DNA from: Ophiodon elongatus
Taxonomy: Eukaryota; Chordata; Actinopteri; Perciformes; Hexagrammidae
Length of the DNA stretch: 64,000 nt
Direction of reading: 5' to 3'
Assembly: GCA_016806645.1 (NCBI GenBank)
Contig: JACSYO010001855.1
Span: 2,107,001-2,171,000 of the forward strand
This document shows, one piece after another, positions 11,801-23,900 of the stretch. The notes beneath the pieces were generated by a model. That model worked only from the letters and a program-made list of their open reading frames with translations, searched no databases and was not told where the DNA came from. A program made the position numbers and the translations under genes. The first letter of the stretch is position 1, and each line of letters begins with the position of its first letter.

Positions 11801-14285
11801 ATCCAGACAGATGATGTTGATGGTATCTTGAAGCATGATCCTGCTCTAGTGTAAAATGTTTGTTTAGATTCACTGCTATGGCCTTTGGGCTTTGGGTCCA
11901 TGTGCTGAATACAAGGGAGGGATGTGTAAGGGGCTCTTTGGAAAGTGCTTTCTGAGGACAGAGGAATATTATTATTAGCTGGTTGTTCTCTTATCTTGAC
12001 ATCGATGGAATCCATATACTTGCATGCATTTTATGTTGGAGCACAATTCTATCTATCACCCTGAAGTCTTTACAGAGCTACATCGAAGCATGTTTTAGAG
12101 ACTGCAATATGACTTCAACTGACCATTCCCTGACCCATGCTGATACGGCATTGGCTTGGGTCACGGTATTTAAAAAGATGTGGAGACTACACTGGTTTGC
12201 AGTCTCCCTTCAAATTAAGACCACAATTAAAATCTTTATTATAAAAAAAAAAAAAAGATGTTGCTGTGGGACATCTGGATTGATGAGGCAAACGTGCAGA
12301 CATTCGTGGCACGTGACTATGGCAAATATACAGACTATTCATAATAGTATAACGGTGAATGATAAAACACGGTGTAACGGTAGCACAAGATGAGAAGAGT
12401 CATTAGGTCATCAAACTGACTCCGTAGTGTCAGTTACACGGCAACATCTGTCTAAAGATTGCAAACAGGCTACTGGTCATACCAGACCGCATGAGGCTGT
12501 GGCAGTAAAGCCCATGTGTGTAGTGAGTGTGTGTTTTATTACAGTGGGAAACATGTGTTATTTCATCTTTCATTACATGGTCTTACCTTAAACACTGCAC
12601 ATTTTGGATCCTTATATATTGTCTGAACTCAGTAGTGGTAAAAACAAATGTTCCATGGCAGCCATTGCACAGCAGGAAGAGTCTTTTCTGCATGTTCAGA
12701 CTCCGTGCGCCAGGCTCTCCCCTCTCTTAGGTGCCAAGCCCCCCCCCCTCCCCCCAGCACATCCACCCTGTGCCGAGGCAGCTGAGTAAATCCACGAGGA
12801 CATTTAAACCTTGAAGGTCAATCCACCAATCCTGCTTCCCTTTCTATGTCTTTCTTCCCTGCCACTCGCCCCCCCGCCCCCCCTCTTTCCTGCCTTGTCA
12901 TCCCCTTTTCCGTCTTACGCTGTGATACAGTAGTTTAAACTAGCCTTCTTCTTCCCTCAGAGTGAGAGCGCAGTGGTAAGAAGCGCTTACGACCGTCCTT
13001 TAAGGTTAACAAAAGTTTCAGTAAGCATTCTAAAGAAGTCACTCCTGGTGAGCAATCAGGCTTGGGGCGAGCATAAATCCTCCGGGTATAGTCGCCGCAT
13101 TACAAATACCCGCAGCGCCTGTATGTGCTGATAACTACAAAATTGAAAAAGAAAGGCCCTAATAATTCTGAGGCAAGTTTCCCTCAGCAGTGGATATTGA
13201 TTATTTGTGTGTGGTGAGAGATTTGGAAAATTCAATTAAAGGAGTTGTGCAAAGGATTCATAAATTCAGCCCCTCCAACCCGTTTCGAGACATGGTTATG
13301 TTCTGAATCAATGCTGCACTTCACAATATATTTTCTTAGGAACATAAAAATAAATAACATTTAAACAGTTCTGCTTACTGCAGAAACAAATTTTATTTTC
13401 TCCAAAGCTTTTTAGTAACAGTCAAGTCCTGACTTGTGCACATCTTCAGGGTGCTAACATATTTTTATTGCAGTTTTCCCATAAGAAAATCCAATATAAT
13501 ATGAATTTTGATATGACAAAATGAGGAGAAAGGGGGCGGCTCAGCAGTGTAAAAATTGATCAGGCCACAGATCGGGCCACGTTGGGGAAGATTTGTATGT
13601 CGGCAGTAATGGGCTGTATTAAAAAGAAGATTCCTTAAGAAGTCATAAAAGTGATGGGGCTGTGTCGCAGGTTGTGGGCCACCGGCCCAGGCAGCTCCCA
13701 GACTCCGGCACATCAATCCTAGCAGGCCTCACGGACAGATGCCACCTACCCACCGGGAGTTTTATGCTTTCTGATTGAACACACGGTTACAATTAAAGGG
13801 GGGAGTTGTATATTAGACCTTTTTGGTCCAAGTGAAGCCGCTGGCCTTCGATCGACAACGTGGGTTGCAGAGTATGCAATCTGTCCAGCCATGATTTTTG
13901 ATTTAGTGAATGTCATTGCATTTTATCTTTGGGTGCAAAAAATATACTTCCATGTTTCTTTGAAATATTAACATAGCAAGCAAATGAGTGGTTTGTTTCA
14001 TAACCAAATATAACTGAGGGTTGAATGAAAACACTGATCAGCATTATCAAAGGATAAGATTTTAAAATTGTCAGTGACTTTACGTGAAGTGACTGTATTT
14101 GTCAAGACTATTTGTTTCCCCAGTTGCTTTTCTGCAAATAGATAATTTCAAAAAAGAAATGCCAGCTATTTAATAAACACCTTGTCTTATCTATCAATGT
14201 TTGACTTTAGATTCCAGCGTTTCTCCTTTTAGGAATTGTGAAGATGGGTACCTCCTATGAGTTTCTGAAATCCATTATGGGCTGA
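8826..14285 (+). CDS. itgb3bp: ITGB3BP / CENP-R, centromere protein R (3' exons)
   Basis: Five plus-strand exons link in phase: 8826-8874, 9900-9982, 10253-10340, 10570-10619 and 14233-14285. They give a 106-residue C-terminal part ending in TGA. It aligns by eye with the human C-terminal half: a helical segment LYSLRSKLEQSVDAF, then a DGSSE...GSSTDLKTELKRH block matching human EGSREL...ASHFLKREMQK, and the end SYEFLKSIMG (human SYEFLKAILN). CENP-R belongs to the constitutive centromere-associated network (CENP-O/P/Q/U/R) and is also known as a nuclear-receptor coregulator. Weak points are the first acceptor (AATAG at 8825) and the 10340 donor (GTACAA). Position and orientation between EFCAB7 and ALG6 match the human locus. 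No canonical AATAAA follows closely. N-terminal exons are missing from this model. Confidence 0.75.
9731..9756 (+). other. Splice-flanked 26-base segment, not placed in the gene model
   Basis: A strong acceptor (CCATCCCTCCTTTAG) and a GTAATT donor bracket 26 bases in an ITGB3BP intron. Including it would break the frame or make a stop at the next exon. It could be a poison exon or chance. Confidence 0.2.
11380..11560. promoter_or_regulatory. Candidate non-coding element in the last ITGB3BP intron
   Basis: Contains a SOX-type ATACAATGG and several ATTA cores in non-repetitive sequence within the long intron 10620-14232. It is an enhancer candidate by appearance only. Confidence 0.2.
12404..12600 (+). 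repeat. Dispersed repeat, copy A (partner at 22372)
   Basis: Shares ordered blocks with 22372-22556: AACTGACTC near the start, then GGTC(A/G)TACCAGACC and TGAGGCT, then a poly-T/TTACATGG-like end. The family is not identified. Confidence 0.5.
12960..13260. promoter_or_regulatory. Candidate conserved non-coding element in ITGB3BP intron
   Basis: Non-repetitive sequence with GATTATTTG and CAATTAAAG cores and no frame. Another similar block follows at 13540-13760. Regulation of FOXD3 is a guess from synteny. Confidence 0.22.
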
Positions 14286-14442
14286 GTTACAATAACCTTC
14301 AACTCTAAGTTTTAAAAATGTAAAATGAATTACAAATTTTAATTTAAAGACTGACAGAAATCAATTTCCGTACATCTTGGTATGTAAAAATATGCCTCCT
14401 GTTTACTCTCATCTTTATGAACGTTCAGTCTTGACTGACTGT

Positions 14443-14443
<1 letters not shown>

Positions 14444-14521
<78 letters not shown>

Positions 14522-14529
14522 GTGTGTGT
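14444..14529. repeat. (GT)43 microsatellite
   Basis: Eighty-six bases of GT with a single GC interruption near 14517. It lies downstream of the ITGB3BP stop codon. Confidence 0.97.
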
Positions 14530-14973
14530 AATATCACTGACTGCCAGTGGGGTTACAATCATGTTTTCCTCTCTCATATTCCCCAGGTTTTTGTTAGCGA
14601 GGCATTTCGGCTGTTGACAGCTAATGGAATTGCTCTTCACCTCTTGTGCGTATGATCCCGCGGAGATAAGGCAGGAAATGAATGTGGAATCTGTGCTGTC
14701 AGTCGCGAGGCTGAGATGTCTTGGAAGCCGTCATTCATCTGCGAGAGAAGTGTCTGAAACGGTGGGAGCGAATCCTCCGACATGCTAGACCCTGTCTACC
14801 CAGCGGAGCCTCAGCATGGCAGCTGACAAATGTTGATTCTACATTAACCACAATGCTGCAACGCTGTGCAAATAATGTTCTTTCAGATGGCAACCCTCAT
14901 CCCCTTTATGGCTAAAACTATGCAATCCTTCCCACCTGTGCAGTTTAACACCTTTGAAAAGTAAAGGTGAGGA

Positions 14974-15015
14974 GGGGAGGGGAAGGGGGAGGGGGGTGTG
15001 TGGGGGGTGGGGGGG
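14974..15015 (+). other. G-quadruplex-forming G-tracts
   Basis: Six runs of 4-7 G separated by 1-5 bases. This exceeds the four-run G-quadruplex pattern. Confidence 0.8.
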
Positions 15016-15879
15016 ACTGTCTTGTACAAGACAGTAGTCTCTTTATTTGGCAGTGCCTGGGAAGGCCGAGGCCTCTCACTGCCCGTGTCAACCTAAGCAA
15101 CAGCTGGTGTTCACAGCAACATTTCCTATTTCTGCACAAGGTGGATCGTGTAACTCTCACTTTATCACCCTTAGAGGCCACGTGAAGGACAAAGCCAGCA
15201 CGCTCATAAACAAAACTAATGTTTTGATACTGGCCCCTCAGGAGATTGATAGAAAGAGCCGTGCTGCGTTTAATGCCCCCTCGCCTCCACTGATGCATCA
15301 CAAAGAATCTCTTACCGATGCAGTTTCCTCTATAGGTTGGCTCATCTTCTTACTTCTAGTAATGTGTATTAGTAATCTGGGGTCCCTTAAGGAGATTTTC
15401 TTCATCCCCCATTAGCACAAAGTTTTAGCTATGAGGGTACAGTCACTACTCCCCTGTGCCTGACTCTTGTCTCAGCGTTAGTCTAACAGGAACTGGTGAC
15501 ATGCATCCTCCTCAGGCAGAGACGAGGTGGTGACGGGAGACTTACTTTCACTGTGACTTGACAATGAAAAAGATGAACTGGATATTTTATCAGGCTGAAA
15601 TTGCTGAATGAGACACTTTTATATATGAGTTTCCAATTGCAAACCCAATCTGTCACATAGCAGTTACAACATAGCAGTGGATACGCAGCCGGACAAGGCA
15701 GCTTGCTTCAATGAGTGTTATGTTTTGTAGCTTTAATAATACTGTTCTGTGGCAGAGGGTGTGTTGTCACATACTGCAGCCTATTCCCTTTGAGTATCTG
15801 GTTTATAAATGGGTCTTTATGTATGATATATATTCAAATGCTAGTAAAAAATAATTTTCATTAGCAATTCATCTTTAAT

Positions 15880-16150
15880 TATTAATTTCAGAATTGTGAA
15901 AAATAACTGATAAGTTGCCATTTCTGTCCAAGAAACAGACAATTCCCAAATATATTGACATTACAGTGACATAAATTCACAAAGAGGCAGAAAATCATCA
16001 GATTTGAGAAGCTTTTGCTTAAATTGATGACCCAAACTGTTGTTAATATCTGCAGCTTTTGATCGTATCAAATGATCTTCCTCGGCAGATGAGTTGCTCA
16101 GTTGTCATTGAAATGTAATTTTATTTTTGCCGATTATTCAACTAATTATT
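15880..16150 (+). repeat. Dispersed teleost repeat (copy 2 of 5)
   Basis: Shares GCAGAAAATCATCA and the following GAGAAGCTT-like block with the 27165 copy, and ends with a GATTATTCAACTAATTATT motif. Confidence 0.55.
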
Positions 16151-17116
16151 ATTGCACTATTTAATCTGAATAACGTAGAACAGAAATGATTGTTTTGAAT
16201 GTATCGATTTGATTTACACCAGCTGTGTTAGTCGTTTACCTGTATTATACTACTAACTTAGTACTAATAATATTGATTTTCCTTTCCCTTTTTCCGCACA
16301 TCTTTCGAAATTATCTGGCTTGACTGAAACACATGTAATATAAGGGCAGACCAACGCCTTTGCACCACCTCTAATCGGCCTCTTGTGTTCATGTCCTATT
16401 GTAGTAACAGTTAACTCAGATCTTGGGCTCCCATTTGTCCCTTTGTCTCATTATTGGCTACCGGCCTGGAGCCTCAGATGCACAGGCAACCCTCACTGAC
16501 CTGATAACATTTATAGTTGTAATGGATTTTTTTATGCCTGTCATTAACTCGCTCAGAGATTGGAGAAAGAAATTGCTTGTACCTTTTTTTTCTGTGGTAT
16601 TTCAACTTTATAGCATTATGTTCAGATATGTCACCTTCCATCATCTCTTTTTAAGGCCTGTCCTGTCGCTGGTTTTGTTTTAAATGAACAGGTCTTTTGT
16701 GCAGGGCCCTTGTAGTATCTAGGACTTGTAATGAATATTTAATGATGTTGAGTAAAAGCTTAGAAAGATATAATTTCTGTCCAATTATTGGCTCTGTCTC
16801 TGCCAGACTGTTAGGGGTGATTTAGCGGACTACTTGGTAAATGTAGACAGTTTATATGAAGCTGCTCAAAATTAAATCATTTTAACAATGTGGTAATAAA
16901 ACTGGTGTTCCCTTTAAAGTCATTGAGGAATTTTATTTATTTTCACAAAAAAACGAGGATTGTACAAAAGAACTCCAATGCTGGATAAAAAAAATATACA
17001 GTAGAAAACCGTAAAAAAAATGTTCACATGAATTATGATCAACAGTCACCGCTAGACCTGGGACCAGTCCCATCTAGTATGCGTTTTAATAACACAACAC
17101 CAAGAGTAGTTACCGA

Positions 17117-17251
17117 GGGTGGACAAAATAACAGGAACACCCTAGAATATCATTAAGTCTAGCACAACCACAAAATTAAATCAACGCCTCTCCCCGTGGT
17201 CTTAACCATAACTAAACCTTTCAACAGGTGTTCTTATTATTGTGGCCACCC
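17117..17251. repeat. MITE-like element with ~25-bp imperfect terminal inverted repeats
   Basis: The left end 17117-17141 and the right end 17227-17251 are inverted repeats with about 4 mismatches in 25. Both begin GGGTGG and end GAACACC. The 135-bp size without a coding frame fits a non-autonomous DNA transposon. No target-site duplication is certain. Confidence 0.65.
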
Positions 17252-17559
17252 CCTGTAGCTTTAGCATACAGACAGAGAGCTATCTAAGGTCATATGTGAA
17301 GGCTGCACACTGCTTGTCTATTTGTACTTGTTTGATTAGCCAGCAATAGTGTGGTTTGAAGAGTTAAGTATCAATGGTCCAACCAAAAATTCCAATTGAG
17401 ATTTGGTAAAAGAAGGGACTGATTTCATGAATTTATTTGGTCCATACTGGAGAAATATCTCTGTTTCTTTTTTTTTTTTTTTTCATGTCCTCGCAGTTGC
17501 GAATTTTGTACAATAATGATTTTTTTCGGGCCACAATATCCCTTTAAGAAGCATTTGTG

Positions 17560-17800
17560 TAGGGCTGTATATAATGATTATTTACCTTAGCGATTAATCT
17601 GCAGATTATCTTGTCGGCTAATCATTTGGTCAATAAAAATATGTATGTCACAAAGTGATGTCAAAAAATCTCTTGTTTTGAGCAACAGCTTAAAACCGAA
17701 GATGTTCAGTTTACTATGATCCAGGAAGAGTAAACCGATAATTCTCAGAACCATCAAACATCTGTTGTTTTTTCTTGAACATTGACTTAAATTATTGATT
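17560..17800 (+). repeat. Dispersed teleost repeat (copy 3 of 5)
   Basis: Has the GCGATTAATCTGCAGATTAT opening, TCTTGTTTTG, GATGTTCAGTTTACTATGAT and AAGAGTAAA blocks in family order. It lies just beyond the ALG6 3' end. Confidence 0.65.
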
Positions 17801-17958
17801 GTTGCCAATTCATTTTCTTTTCTTTTTTGATGGCACGAGTGAAAGCCTTTATGCACATTAAGAGCAGACGTAACCCCCGGTGTAACACTGGCTTCCCTGA
17901 AGCAATACGAGCTGATGAAAACAAAAATGTGCTGGGCACAGCACTGCCATTGGCTCCA

Positions 17959-20900
17959 TCAGTTGGTCTTCTTCTGGCTCTTTCTGCTAGGTGGCTCGCT
18001 GAACTGGACAATATTGAAATATATAAATGTTCCCAAGAAGTGCACGAAAGCAGTCGAAGACACCAACACAGGAAACAAGTCAGGTAGATGCAGTGGAGGA
18101 ACCAGAGTGACAGTCGCGATGCTCACACCAGCCATGGCTGTGACGCTGATGTAGAACTGTAACACAGACGGACACGGTGGTTATCAACTCATTCAAATGA
18201 GAACATGGACACAAGATCAGACAGTAGGAGTTCATAATGAAACACTAAAAGACTTCACAAACCCGGACTGAGGGGAAATAGCTGTGGTCAGGTGCTGCTT
18301 TAGAGAGACTAAACGTTAGCTTGACAAAAAGATGTCGGTTGTCGGGGGGGGGGAGATGGTTCAGTTGTCATGATGTGACCTAAATATGGCACCTCGGTCA
18401 CAGGGACAACAAGAGGTCGTATATGCGCGGGAGATCGTAACCCGCGTCTGTCAAGCATGCCATCTCCATGACAACTGAGTAAACTCTATCCGCTGATGAA
18501 TACCATGAGATGAGGTTGAAAGCTTTAAAAATGCAAGTGGACCGAACTATGTTAAAAAGATCAAGAAAGACCTTTATTGCTCAATAGCAATTAGCTTTTT
18601 TGTTACAATACAGTATGAAGATGTTGATTCTGTAGTGGTACGTAACTTTATTTTTTTGGTAAGATTCATTTATTGCAATTGTTCTTAAAACCATCCAAGT
18701 TACTCTGCATGATTATTGAGCCCTCACCAACAAGAGACCAATTTTACACATCCAGATCAGCATACTTGTCATGGCGAGTAAAAACCAGAGGGTAATACCT
18801 GAAGTGGCTGTGGTAGGAGCTTTCTATAGTTTGAAGCTTTGGCTTGGAGACCAAATATTCTAACAGAAACCCTGTATTGCAAATTGAGCTGTGGATTTTT
18901 AAAAAAGATGTGGAGGTGCAGGGAGGGTCTAATAAAAGTTGCATTATGTCAAGCAAAGGATCCAGCATTCTTTGAGTTTCACCTTTTCCAGGGACTAACA
19001 TTTAGGATATCTCAGCCTCTGTAAATTACAGAGATTCCCCTTTAACATAGACAACTCTTCGCAGGATCGCTTATTTTGTGATGACTGAATTGATATTCCA
19101 AACCAGAAACTGCTCCTCATAAAAACAATGAAAGGACCGGTCACCTGAGGCCAAGAACAAACTGTTAGCTTTCCCCTAAATTTTAAGTGTAACTATGATA
19201 TCACACCAGTGAATTAATTAATTTGACAGAGCTCTCAAATGACATTGCATATTTATCACTGGATGACTTACAGCAAATTGGACATTTGAGAGTTGCTATA
19301 AAGTATCACACTGCAGAATAGCAGATTTGAATGAAGGCCTACAAAACTACTTTTTGCCTCTTTACTCTTTACAGAGTTGCAAACAGAACTGCTGGTGAGA
19401 GTGAGTTCATTCATGTGTCTATTTGGGCTTTATGAGCCAGAGATAAGTCGGCGAGTAAGATACAGGAAACACCTCAGGCCCACACCCGCCCTGCCACCCC
19501 AAACCCATGAAACCTTATCGCCAACATCGGGGCCCCGCTATTTACGCTGCTTGTGTAAATAAATATATCTAGGCAAACCTGTGTTAATGACGCGCGCTAT
19601 AAAAAGACACCGTCTCCTAATCTCTGACACCCTACCGCAGCCCCTGTCGCTAAGGGGCTGGCAGTGCAGCCACTTCAGACGCTGTGGAAACTTAAATAAG
19701 TGATAAATAATTCTTCGACTGGCAGCGGCTTTCATCCCCGGACAGCTTACACAACTTACAGCGGCACATGATATTTATTTATACAGTTGGGTATATCTTC
19801 TCACACGATTGCAATTTAGGTCTTGTGCCTCTTGCAAAAGTACAGGCCACCTGGGATCCTAAAATCAGCCACCGTCTTATTACAAATGCATCAGCTGTGC
19901 CTCCTCCTCCACCCATGTACAAGAGCAGACAGGAACTAGTAACTGAATCAAGCAGAAATATCTCCACTTTTTTCATTAAGCCTGAGCCAGAAGCAAAAGG
20001 AAACCATGCTTTAAACTTAAAGCCCATGTGTGTAGGATTAGAGAATTTGGGATTCTGGCGACTCCTAGTGGTAATATCAAAAAAGACACTTTGGTAGAGG
20101 GAAACTCATGCCAACTGACCTGCTAACAATGAGATTAATGGGCTGAAGACATAGATTACACCAATTTTTACTGGGATTGTCTCTAATAACAATACCTCAG
20201 GGCATTATAATAATTTGAAAGATGCTATAATCAAATAGATATTCTGTGCATAGTGGCTTTAAAATTACTCCTATGTGCTGCTTACGTTGTTGAAAGAAAA
20301 AAAAAAAAAGATGAAGACCTACAATACTGCCTTCCCTATCTGTGTTAATGGGTATTAAGTAATCTGGGTGACCTTTATTTTATTGGCAGCCAATTAGAGC
20401 TGCAACCACAATTACATAAATTACTGCCTCCTGTACAAATCTTTGGGATTGCAGACCTCTGCAGCTTGACCTACAAAATGTACCAAATATAAACCACGAA
20501 ATCACATGTACGCTTAGTTAATGTACTCTTTGCCCCCCCCCCCCAATAGGACAATATTGTTTTGACTTCAGCATGACTGGGGACACAGTCTTTGGTGAAA
20601 ATTGTGATTTTTGTATAGGAGTCAGAGACAGTAAGCAGTTAAGCAACATACTGTATGTCTCTTCATGCATAATAACTTTGTTTTTGCCAAAGCAAGGACA
20701 AAGTTGAAGATTTACTTGTCGAAAGGCATCGATAGATCAAAACCAGGGCAGATCTGAAAAAAAACGAATTGAGAATGTTTCGTAGATATGCAGGTTCCAT
20801 ATAACCATTGCTTCAACAGCATTAAAAAATACTATATTTCGAGGACTATAAATAGCAAACCCTAACTACACGTTTAAATGTAGAAATAAAAAATGCTACT

Positions 20901-23900
20901 GAAATGGTTAAATGCAACATTAACGTCTTGATTTCAACCAAACTTAGCCTGGTTGTTGTAACATAGAGGTCTTTGAATCAGTGCTGCGGCAGTGTTAGTT
21001 GTTGAACCAGGGCTCCACTGACCTTCCATCTCACAATCCGGGCCAGGTCCAGTTTGGGCAGGCAGAAAAGCAGCTTGTGGTAAGCTCCCAGTCTCAACTC
21101 ATCCTCTGAACTGTGCTCCAGTGGAGATAGTAGATAGATGCTGAAGAAGAGGAAGGCCAGCGAGGTCACAACATAGGGTACAAGCAGACCGTCCTTCAGA
21201 AACAGAGGCAGCATGCTGCACAGGGGGGCAAGGACAAGAACAATAGTGCATTTAATATTTAGAAATTAGGCATGTTTGCAGATGTCAATGTCTGGTGTTA
21301 TGTACAATAACCAGACTAATGTTTAATGACTCGACATAGAGGAAGCAGGAAATGCGTAGCTGGTGCTGCGATACACACTTCTCCAACAGATTATTTAAAT
21401 ATACATAGCATGATGTTTTTTTATTTAATTTACATATGTCTAGCAGTACGTTCTTATGTTTAGTATAAAGTTTGCTGAGAAAAGGGCAACAGTAAACCAC
21501 ATAGCTTCTAACCAGCAGGCCTGCACAAGCAGTCAGTCCCCTGGGGAGAGATGGCTCCGACATTCATGCCAAGCTTATCTTAGTTTAGCAGAGGGGCACG
21601 GACAAGAACAACAGTTGACTCATAGTAAATCGCACATCACCCAAGCTTGTTAAAACCCATCCATTCACAAAGCAACCACTCATTCAGATTTTTACTCCAA
21701 CCCAAAAAAAAAAAAACTCCATTCAGCAGATAAATGTTTAACAATTTGGAAATACATACTTTGTCAATTTAAAACAGACTGGCTGCATTCTGTCCTCTTA
21801 AAATTGCTATGGTTGAGCATCCATTCAGCCAATTGTGCAAAACAAAAGATATATTTCTTTAAGTGGAGTCGGTAGAGGATGCAGATAATGTGAAAGTCCA
21901 AGTCAGACTGTACTGAAAAGCAGCTACAGAATGACCTCCTGTCCCTACACAACGCACACTTAGACAGCAGGCATGCAGACTATGCCGCGTAATCCCCAGA
22001 TATCCTTATACTAAACCACACGCACAACAATTAGTGCTGCCGGAAGAATTTAACAACAGCTGGTGAAAGTTAGACAGAGCATTTGCAGCACTACTTGTCT
22101 TTTCCATTCATGGTCCTCAGCTCAACCCACATCGAAGATCCTTTTTATCTTTTTAGTGTCTCGTTTGATAGTTAACAGTGGGGAGAAATAAAGAGAGGTG
22201 TTATGTGGTACGCGCCAACTTAGCTCCCAGGACATCCCACAGCGCAATATTTTTTACTTTTAAGAACAATGATCACCGTGGCCCCAAGTGACAGGTAAAG
22301 TATGGAATAAGGGTAAATAATATAAACTTGATGTGATCGTAGCAAAAGCAGAAAATATTCATAGAATCAGTGAACTGACTCACTAATGTCCGTAATAAAG
22401 CAATATGTAGCTTAATTTCCCAACATTAGACATTAAACGCATCTGGTCGTACCAGACCAAGTGAGGCTTAACCGGCGATAACTTTTAACTTTTGGGTTGT
22501 AAATCGAAAATTGTGTAATTTCTTCTTTCCAGTTACATAATCGTGTGCTTTAACTACCAAATTTAAGGTCTGCCTTCTACAGTACTTTTGATTTGCTCTA
22601 ATCTTTCTGCATTTTTTTAATCTTCACCAATAGCAAAAGATAACTGAAATAATGTTTACACTTCAGCATAGGTTGGTGCAAAGTTACTGATGGTTGCATG
22701 GATACCTGCTGTTTATTAAAGCAATAGTTCAACATTTTGGGAAATGGCTTATTCGTGTCTGATCGTTAATCAGGAAGTGACTGTGCCCCACCAAGAAAGA
22801 ATTCGGCACATAACCCTCGGTAAAACCATACCATGCCATTTTTACACTTTGGATTTTGAACAGATTAAACAATGGGATATAATTTATTAATAACTGATCT
22901 TTAAAAGGCATATTTTGTAGTTTCCCCTTTCTTCCAGTCTTAATGCTAAGCAAACTAGCTGCTAGCTATGACTTCTTTATTGATGATTATGTCATAAAAA
23001 AAAAATAACATAAAACTTCACAAGTAATGGCTCTAACTCAAGGCAAATACTCAATTTGTTCCCTACATAACAGCACAAAATGTTTTCATGAGCATGAATC
23101 CCAAACCTCAAAACAATTTAGCTTATGCACTGAAAAGCTACAGTAAATTACCCAAAAGACCCAGCTCGTATCAATCTTCTACCTGTGTGTAGTTACAGTG
23201 GGCTCTCTTCCCCACAGTCTCACCTGAACGTAGAGGCCTGCAGGAACCAAATAACCATCAGGGGGAGGTCATTCAGCAGGAGGCAGACGGGCCTTGAAAA
23301 CATCAAAGTTGGACATATGACTGTTAAACACACTCTGCAGTAAGCACCACTGAATATCATGTTGCATTAAGACAGGGAGTGAGGCCATGTTAGGTCGCAG
23401 CTGAATGTGAACTGATGTCATGCGTGTATAATATTGAAGCAACTGATTCGATAGGACACCCATATCAATCAATTATTGACAGTCTCTCACAAGGCAGTCA
23501 AGTGTTTTTTTAACAACATTATCTTCCATCCGTATGTGCTTTTTACTGTACCTGCCCTGGCATGTATGCATACAAATACAACTTTTATTTGAACCGTATT
23601 TAAATTCTTCATTGAAGATGTGAAAATGTTTTGCCAAGAAGCAAAAATTATGACTCCATGGCATGTGTTTATGTTTTTGTTTAGTGAAGGCCTGTTGTTA
23701 GTTGAACCTGGTTGCCTGCGTCATTGCTAGCCAGCGCTAGCTGTCCACGGGTCCGAGGGGGGCACTTTCCACTTGTCCCTGAGCCCATAATTACAGCCAG
23801 TGCTCTTTGGCGATCCTGTTACAGCCCAATAATTGATCCTGCGCAAACAATGCCCAGAGCTGCCGCCTGCCATTCTTTCCTAATCCCTGGACATGCATTA

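Larger units (their letters stand above)
14286..17958. other. Convergent intergenic region between ITGB3BP and ALG6
   Basis: No coding exon was found. The region contains a long GT repeat, a G-quadruplex-like run, unique-looking blocks at about 14540-14830, 15040-15330 and 16380-16720, two dispersed repeats and a MITE-like element. A minus-strand AATAAA (17432-17437) about 520 bases past the ALG6 stop is a candidate polyadenylation signal. Confidence 0.6.

Noticed and set aside
14425..14640. Thr-His repeat frames across CA/GT tracts (also at 2112, 25549, 26593, 34459, 40011 and 45168)
   Set aside because: They are direct translations of dinucleotide microsatellites.
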